From NCBI GenBank assembly GCA_016841525.1, contig JAENYZ010000004.1, positions 310,001 through 374,000 of the forward strand: 64,000 nt of DNA. The letters are read 5' to 3'. The notes under the pieces were generated by a model that ran no database searches, was not told the origin of the DNA, and saw only the letters and a program-made list of their open reading frames with translations. Made by a program: the position numbers and the translations under genes. Below, piece after piece: positions 58,499 through 64,000 of this stretch (position 1 is its first letter; the number at the start of each line of letters is the position of its first letter). This DNA is from Anaerolineaceae bacterium (GTDB lineage Bacteria; Chloroflexota; Anaerolineae; Anaerolineales; Anaerolineaceae).

Positions 58499-59476
58499 TT
58501 AAGACCATTGGATATCGATATTTCTTGATTTGAGAAATGCACGTACTTCCTTTGTGGTTGGCAGGGCTGGGATTGCCCCAAGCTGGGTTGTTGTGAGGGC
58601 ACCAACAGCATTAGCATACAGGCAGACCTTGCTCAAAATAGATTCGTTGACTAATGCTTCCGGATGTTCACTCAGTCCTTTTAATAAACCAGCGACAAAT
58701 CCATCGCCAGCGCCGGTCGTATCAATGGCTTTTGCGCTGATCCCCTCAACTAAGCCCTTAAAACCTGGCGTGTAATATCGGCAGCCTACTTTTCCCAGGG
58801 TGACTACCAATAGTTGTAGATTTTCATGCCACAGGGTGTTCACCGCTTCGTCAATGTCATCCATCCCTGTCAGGAAGGTCAACTCATCTTCGCTGACTTT
58901 GATCAAATCCACTTTTCCCCATACGCTGAGCATCCCATCCTTTGCAGCAGATGGATCAGGCCAGAGAGCAAGGCGCAAGTTGGGATCATAGGAGATCAGC
59001 ACACCGTTTTCACGAGCAGACCCCAGGGCAGCCAGGGTTGCGCTCCTGGAGGGTTCAGATATCAATGAGATCGAGCCAAAGTGAAATATTTTTGCATGTT
59101 TGATGAGGGTGTAGTCAACCTCATCAGGCCGGTACAGCATATCGGCACTGGGATGTCGGTAGAACATAAATTCACGCTCGCCATCAGCCTTCAATGAAAC
59201 AAAAGCAAGGGCTGTGCGCGCCTCGTGCGAAAAGACCAAACCCTGAGTGTTGACACCTAAATCACTTAGCGTCTTTTCCAGGAATTCTCCAAAAGGATCA
59301 TCGCCCACCTTCCCAAGGAAAGCACATGAGATCCCTAGCTTAGCCAGGCCGGCTGCAACATTTGCCGGGGCACCGCCAGGCGCTTTTTTAAATGCCGGCG
59401 CTTCAATCAGCGACACGTTTGAAGTGGTTGGAACAAAATCAATCAGTAACTCACCGAGAGTGACAATATCTGCCAT
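58499..59476 (-). CDS. PfkB-family sugar kinase (fructokinase-like)
   Basis: APGGAPANVAAGLAKLGISCAFLGKVGDDPFGEFL; AIDTTGAGDGFVAGLLKGL. Confidence 0.92.
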   Translation of the reverse strand: MADIVTLGELLIDFVPTTSNVSLIEAPAFKKAPGGAPANVAAGLAKLGISCAFLGKVGDDPFGEFLEKTLSDLGVNTQGLVFSHEARTALAFVSLKADGEREFMFYRHPSADMLYRPDEVDYTLIKHAKIFHFGSISLISEPSRSATLAALGSARENGVLISYDPNLRLALWPDPSAAKDGMLSVWGKVDLIKVSEDELTFLTGMDDIDEAVNTLWHENLQLLVVTLGKVGCRYYTPGFKGLVEGISAKAIDTTGAGDGFVAGLLKGLSEHPEALVNESILSKVCLYANAVGALTTTQLGAIPALPTTKEVRAFLKSRNIDIQWS

Positions 59477-59598
59477 TTGATTACCTCTCCTTTATTTCTT
59501 ATTATATCAACAGCACCCACAAAATTTTTCGAACTTTTCTCTTCAAAATTTTCTCGAATGTTCCTTTTACGGTCCTGATCAAAGTTTTAAGTCATTTT

Positions 59599-60612
59599 TT
59601 ATGTTGATTGACGTTCAATAATTTTCAAAGGCAGACGTACATGGCGCAGCGGGCGATCAGGGTCCTTAATCCTTGATAACAAGATTTCGACGGCGAGGCG
59701 GCCGGACTCTTCCAGGGATTGTCGGATGGTGGATAGCCCAACATAACCAGCGATGTCCAGGTCGTCAAAGCCCAGGACTGCCAAATCCTCCGGGACTCGC
59801 AACCCCAAAGCCCGGGCTTTATTAACCACACCTAAGGCTTGCAAGTCAGTTGCAGCAAAGATTGCTGTTGGATGATTTTTCTGCTTCAAGATCGGTTCGA
59901 TCTTCTCTTCCGCGTTTTGTACATCATATTCTGCTTTACAGATAAATTCTGAAGGCAGATATAAATTCCTCTCTCGGAGCGCTTTTTGAAAACCCTGCAA
60001 GCGCTGCGTAATCGGGAGAATTGTATATTCCCGCAGCTCTGAAGTATCACCAATGAATCCAAAACTTTGATGTCCTTTATCAGCCAGGTAATTTCCTGCC
60101 ATTTCACCACCTGCAAGGTCATCAATTTCGACGGTGTTCAGGTCAGGCCGTGGGAATTCAATTAATACGGTTTCAAGGTCATGCTGCTTCAACTTATTCG
60201 CAGATTGATCGTTGACCTTCAATGAAAGTAAGATCAAGCCGTCCAGATGCGCCGTTAATGGCAAGGTCGCCAAGTAATGGTTGAGATGCTCGATTGATTC
60301 AACGGCAAAAATTGTCAATTCATAGGGTGTTGAAAGCAAGCCCTCAGCAATACCTCTAAGGCGTTGAACAAAGGCTGGTGCTGTGAAAAACGGGGTCAAT
60401 ACGCCGATGCGGGAGAAACCCTTCATCGCTCGCGCACGTGCCTCGGCTTTAGGGACAAAACCCAACCGATCAATGGCATCTTGAATGCGTTCCCGTGTGG
60501 GATCACTAACATGTGAACTTGCATTGATCACCCGGGAGACAGTCGAAATGCTGACGCCTGCCGCCTTAGCAACATCATAAATGGTGGGAGGGCGATTATC
60601 TTTTTGGCTCAT
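59599..60612 (-). CDS. LacI-family transcriptional regulator
   Basis: [47 protein letters not shown]; LacI sensor domain. ORF opens at 60624; MSQKDN start at 60612. Confidence 0.93.
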   Translation of the reverse strand: MSQKDNRPPTIYDVAKAAGVSISTVSRVINASSHVSDPTRERIQDAIDRLGFVPKAEARARAMKGFSRIGVLTPFFTAPAFVQRLRGIAEGLLSTPYELTIFAVESIEHLNHYLATLPLTAHLDGLILLSLKVNDQSANKLKQHDLETVLIEFPRPDLNTVEIDDLAGGEMAGNYLADKGHQSFGFIGDTSELREYTILPITQRLQGFQKALRERNLYLPSEFICKAEYDVQNAEEKIEPILKQKNHPTAIFAATDLQALGVVNKARALGLRVPEDLAVLGFDDLDIAGYVGLSTIRQSLEESGRLAVEILLSRIKDPDRPLRHVRLPLKIIERQST

Positions 60613-60635
60613 AAATTGGATCAATTCTATTTATT

Positions 60636-60662
60636 GGAACTGCTTTCACGGAAGTGCTTTCA
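60636..60662 (+). promoter_or_regulatory. Tandem candidate LacI-family operator half-sites
   Basis: ggaActgctttca and ggaAgtgctttca, 14 bp apart, immediately upstream of the LacI gene. Confidence 0.3.
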
Positions 60663-60729
60663 TGCTCATATTAACATATTATTTTTTAGGAGTCAAACAA
60701 AAATGCGCCTGGCTTCTTCTGCTGTTATT

Positions 60730-60758
60730 TTGAGCAAGTTTGACCCTTCGCGTATAAT
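60730..60758 (+). promoter_or_regulatory. Candidate sigma-70 promoter of the aldo/keto reductase gene
   Basis: TTGAGC-N17-TATAAT. Confidence 0.5.
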
Positions 60759-60822
60759 TGATGTAACGAATAGGGGATCAATGCATCATATAAATAAAAA
60801 AAGGAAATATCAAGGAGGAATT

Positions 60823-61791
60823 ATGGAATATCGACATTTAGGTAGAGCAGGCGTGAAAGTATCAGAGCTTTCACTTGGTGCCTGGGTAACTTATGGAAAC
60901 CAGTTTGGCGTTCAAGAAGCCAAGGAGATCATGGCAGCAGCTTTCAACGCAGGTGTCAATTTCTTTGACAATGCAGAGGCTTATGCCAACGGCCAGGCTG
61001 AGCTTATCATGGGAAAAGCCCTCAAAGAATTGGGCTGGGCACGCAAGGATTATCTAATTTCAACAAAGATTTTCTGGGGCGGCGAAGGTCCAAATGATCG
61101 CGGCCTTTCCTATAAACACATCGTGGAAGGGGTAAATAACGCTCTCAAACGTTTGCAGCTGGATTATGTGGATTTTGTATATGCACATCGCCCTGACCCC
61201 GAAACACCAATTGAAGAAACTGTATTTGCTTTCAACCATGTAATTCAGCAGGGCAAGGCATTTTACTGGGGTACTTCGGAGTGGTCTGCTGCTGAAATAA
61301 TGCGGGCGACGGATTTTGCAAGGCGTAATAATTTGCGTCCGCCTTCCATGGAACAGCCCCAATACAATATGTTCCACAGGCGTCGTTTTGAAGAAGAATA
61401 CGCACCACTATATAAAGAGCTTGGTTATGGTACAACAACCTGGAGCCCCCTGTACGGCGGCATGCTGACCGGGAAATACAATGAAGGCAAGATACCTGAG
61501 GGCAGTCGTGCAAACCTGAGTGATTTTGAATGGATGAAGAAACGGGTTCAGGATGAGAAAAAGCTGGAAGTTACCCGAGAACTCGCAAAAGTTGCTGAAG
61601 ATTTAGGCGTATCCATGGCACAAATGTCACTGGCATGGGTTTTGAAGAACCCCAATGTGAGCACAGTGATTACCGGTGCCAGCAAGGTTTCCCAGGTGGA
61701 AGAAAATATGAAAGCCGTTGAGACCAAAGAAAAATTAACCGATGATGTCATGGAACGCATTGAGAATATCATCCGTGTTATCGAAGACTGA
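60823..61791 (+). CDS. Aldo/keto reductase, Kv-beta-like
   Basis: [74 protein letters not shown] 60823 after CAAGGAGGAATT (ORF opens at 60604). Confidence 0.93.
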   Translation: MEYRHLGRAGVKVSELSLGAWVTYGNQFGVQEAKEIMAAAFNAGVNFFDNAEAYANGQAELIMGKALKELGWARKDYLISTKIFWGGEGPNDRGLSYKHIVEGVNNALKRLQLDYVDFVYAHRPDPETPIEETVFAFNHVIQQGKAFYWGTSEWSAAEIMRATDFARRNNLRPPSMEQPQYNMFHRRRFEEEYAPLYKELGYGTTTWSPLYGGMLTGKYNEGKIPEGSRANLSDFEWMKKRVQDEKKLEVTRELAKVAEDLGVSMAQMSLAWVLKNPNVSTVITGASKVSQVEENMKAVETKEKLTDDVMERIENIIRVIED

Positions 61792-61811
61792 AGTTTTGAA
61801 TATGTAATGAT

Positions 61812-61843
61812 AAAGGGCTGCTGATAACGGCAGCCCTTTTCTT
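61812..61843 (+). terminator. Rho-independent terminator downstream of the AKR gene
   Basis: AAAGGGCTGC tgataacg GCAGCCCTTT TCTT. Confidence 0.8.
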
Positions 61844-61920
61844 GTTAAACTTTTATTCAAAGCCAAATCGGGTTAAAATGAATTGAAAGCATCCACTCTA
61901 TATAATAAAGGACTGCTCCT

Positions 61921-64000
61921 ATGCCCCCAGTTTTATATCTTCTTGACGGTCACGGTCTTGCTTACAGAGCTTACTACGCGCTAACAGCCGGCGGCACTCG
62001 CACCAATGCTTTTCAGACAAGCAGCGGTGAACCAACAGCTGGCGTTTATGGTTTTACCAGCATCCTGCTGCGCATCTTTGAACAGGAAAATCCAGATTAC
62101 CTGGCGGTGGTATTTGATAAGGGAAAAACCTTTCGCCATGAGCTTTTTGATGACTATAAAGGCACGCGCGCAAAAATGCCGGATGATCTTCGTACCCAGG
62201 TGGAGCGCATGCGTGAAATCGTCGATGCATTCAATATCCCCCGTTTAGAAATGGAAAATTATGAGGCTGATGACGTTCTCGGCAGCGTGGCACGTTGGGC
62301 TGCAGAAGAAAAAGGTTTGGGAGTGAAGATCATCACCGGGGATAAGGACTTATTACAATTGGTTACGGATCGGGTGGTGGTTAACCTGGCAGGCAGCAAG
62401 CTCTCGGATGCAAAGGACTACTTCCCTGAGGACGTGAAAAAGAAACTCGGCGTTTTACCTGAAAAAGTGGTGGATTTTAAAGCCCTGTGCGGTGACACCT
62501 CCGACAATATTCCCGGCGTCAAAGGGGTCGGCGAAAAGACGGCTGTTAAGCTGCTTGATGAATACGGCGATCTGGACGGCATCTTCGAACACATCGATGA
62601 GATATCCGGCCGGGCAAAATCCGCGCTTGGGGGAAGTAAAGAAGTCGCTTACCTCAGCCAAAAACTGTCCCGTATTGTGACAGACCTGAAAGTAGATCTT
62701 AATCTTGAACAGGCACGCATTGACCGATTTAATCCCAAAGCAGTGGAAGACCTGTTCAGAGAATTAGAATTCCGAACGTTGACAGACCAGCTCAACAAAC
62801 TCGTGGGCAAGATGAAACCAATTATGCCAGAAGGTGAAGAACAAATGGATTTATTCCCTCAAAGTATCGAGTCTGCGTCATCCTTTGAAGCAGCAGGAGA
62901 AATAGGTACAACAATTGTTGATACCCCGGAGGCTCTTTCGGAACTCATAAAAACCTTGAAAGATGCGGACATGATTGCTTTTGACACCGAAACCACGGAT
63001 ACTGACGTGATGCGGGCAAAACTGGTCGGGATCTCACTGGCTGTGAAGCCTGATCACGGCTACTACATTCCTGTCGGACACAAAGAAGGCAAACAACTGC
63101 CGCTCAAGGACGTCTTTGAAGCCCTTTCAGGGGTAATGACAGATCCTGAGATTGGAAAAGCAGGTCATAACCTTAAATACGACTACCTGGTCTTAAAACG
63201 AGCCGGTTTGATCGTTTCACCGCTTACATTTGACACCATGATTGCAGAGTGGTTGATCAACCCTGCATCACGCAACCTGGGATTAAAAAACCTGGCATGG
63301 GTGCGCCTGGGATATGAAATGACCCAAATTGAAGCATTGATTGGCAAAGGGAGCAGCCAAAAGACGATGGATAAAGTGTCCATCGTCGATGCTGCCAGCT
63401 ATGCCGCAGCAGATGCGGCAATTTGTCTGCGCTTGATCCCTGAGTTGAGAAATGATTTGGAAGAACAAAAAGCTGAAGAGCTCTTCAAAACCATGGAGAT
63501 GCCCCTTATTCCTGTTTTAGCTGCTATGGAAGAAGCGGGCATTAAGCTGGACCAGGCATTCTTTGAAAACTTTTCGCATGAATTGGAAGAAAGCCTGGGC
63601 ACAATTGAGGATAAGATCCAGACTGCCGTCGGTTACGAATTCAACCTGAATTCAACGCAGCAGCTATCCCAGGCATTATTTCAAGACCTGGGATTAACAC
63701 CCCCGGATCGGGCACGAAAAACATCCTCAGGTTACTATTCCACGGCTGCCTCCGTTTTAGAGGCAATGAAGGGGCAGCACCCGGTGATCGATTGGATGCT
63801 TGAGTATCGGGAGCTCGAAAAACTTCGGTCAACTTATGTCGATTCACTGCCGCTGCAAATCAACCCGGAAACGGGGCGAGTCCACACTTCCTTCAACCAA
63901 ACTGGCACGGTAACAGGACGTATTGCTTCCTCTGATCCTAACTTGCAGAATATCCCCACCCGAACAGAAATTGGGCGACGCGTACGCAATGGATTCATTG
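61921..64000 (+). CDS. polA: DNA polymerase I (truncated at right edge)
   Basis: Manual translation from ATG 61921: MPPVLYLLDGHGLAYRAYYAL...GVYGFTSILLRIFEQENPDYLAVVFDKGKTFRHELFDDYKGTRAKMPDDL; GDTSDNIPGVKGVGEKTA; 3'-5' exo-like FDTETTDTDVMRAKLVGISLAV; polymerase region TGTVTGRIASSDPNLQNIPTRTEIGRRVR. No stop before 64000, so missing from the track. Confidence 0.97.
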   Translation, partial: MPPVLYLLDGHGLAYRAYYALTAGGTRTNAFQTSSGEPTAGVYGFTSILLRIFEQENPDYLAVVFDKGKTFRHELFDDYKGTRAKMPDDLRTQVERMREIVDAFNIPRLEMENYEADDVLGSVARWAAEEKGLGVKIITGDKDLLQLVTDRVVVNLAGSKLSDAKDYFPEDVKKKLGVLPEKVVDFKALCGDTSDNIPGVKGVGEKTAVKLLDEYGDLDGIFEHIDEISGRAKSALGGSKEVAYLSQKLSRIVTDLKVDLNLEQARIDRFNPKAVEDLFRELEFRTLTDQLNKLVGKMKPIMPEGEEQMDLFPQSIESASSFEAAGEIGTTIVDTPEALSELIKTLKDADMIAFDTETTDTDVMRAKLVGISLAVKPDHGYYIPVGHKEGKQLPLKDVFEALSGVMTDPEIGKAGHNLKYDYLVLKRAGLIVSPLTFDTMIAEWLINPASRNLGLKNLAWVRLGYEMTQIEALIGKGSSQKTMDKVSIVDAASYAAADAAICLRLIPELRNDLEEQKAEELFKTMEMPLIPVLAAMEEAGIKLDQAFFENFSHELEESLGTIEDKIQTAVGYEFNLNSTQQLSQALFQDLGLTPPDRARKTSSGYYSTAASVLEAMKGQHPVIDWMLEYRELEKLRSTYVDSLPLQINPETGRVHTSFNQTGTVTGRIASSDPNLQNIPTRTEIGRRVRNGFI

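Noticed and set aside
52387-59476. psuG paired with the PfkB gene as a pseudouridine pathway (psuK)
   Set aside because: The PfkB gene is 5 kb away, on the other strand, and adjacent to the GH13 and LacI genes, so fructokinase is the more likely role.
60604-60822. Longer N-terminus for the aldo/keto reductase
   Set aside because: The 60823 ATG has an AAGGAGGAATT site and begins with the family motif [10 protein letters not shown]; the upstream part covers promoter and operator-like sequence.
62006-63847. Small ORFs on both strands at the right edge
   Set aside because: They overlap the continuous polA reading frame from 61921.

Overview
The window looks like a chromosomal stretch from a Chloroflexota (Anaerolineae-like) bacterium. 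This is inferred from TPTxTxTP-rich proteins, an STK-TolB fusion, a SARP regulator, a DUF3090/SCO1664 pair and overall gene content; no phylogeny was run. About 45 protein genes are supported. They include greA, lysS, an ECF sigma/anti-sigma pair, an S1-domain protein, pyrG, eno, a family-5-like UDG, an ABC-F ATPase, a MacAB-like export operon, a peroxiredoxin/thioredoxin pair, a DHH-CBS-tRNA nucleotidyltransferase fusion, a SARP/AfsR-like regulator, RNase J, dnaE, hutI, a three-gene exopolysaccharide cluster, a two-gene [NiFe] hydrogenase, comEC, psuG, a Ser/Thr kinase, a sucrose-use cluster (GH13 amylosucrase-like, PfkB kinase, LacI) and the start of polA. There is one tRNA-Lys(CTT). Two edge-truncated genes (LuxR-TM-Kelch on the left, polA on the right) and two small ORFs are absent from the supplied ORF track and were read directly. 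The most unusual signal is a family of intergenic heptamer-phased arrays (units like CCTAATA / CCCAGTA and complements). It occurs at eight places, and six of these form three inverted pairs around 65-80 bp spacers. Other notable items are a [NiFe] large subunit ending at DPCIACATQ-stop (no C-terminal maturation peptide, His replaced by Gln), a LuxR-TM-Kelch protein, a promoter-to-terminator unit between tRNA-Lys and RNase J, and small ORFs next to a SARP gene with an 11-bp-phased heptamer repeat.
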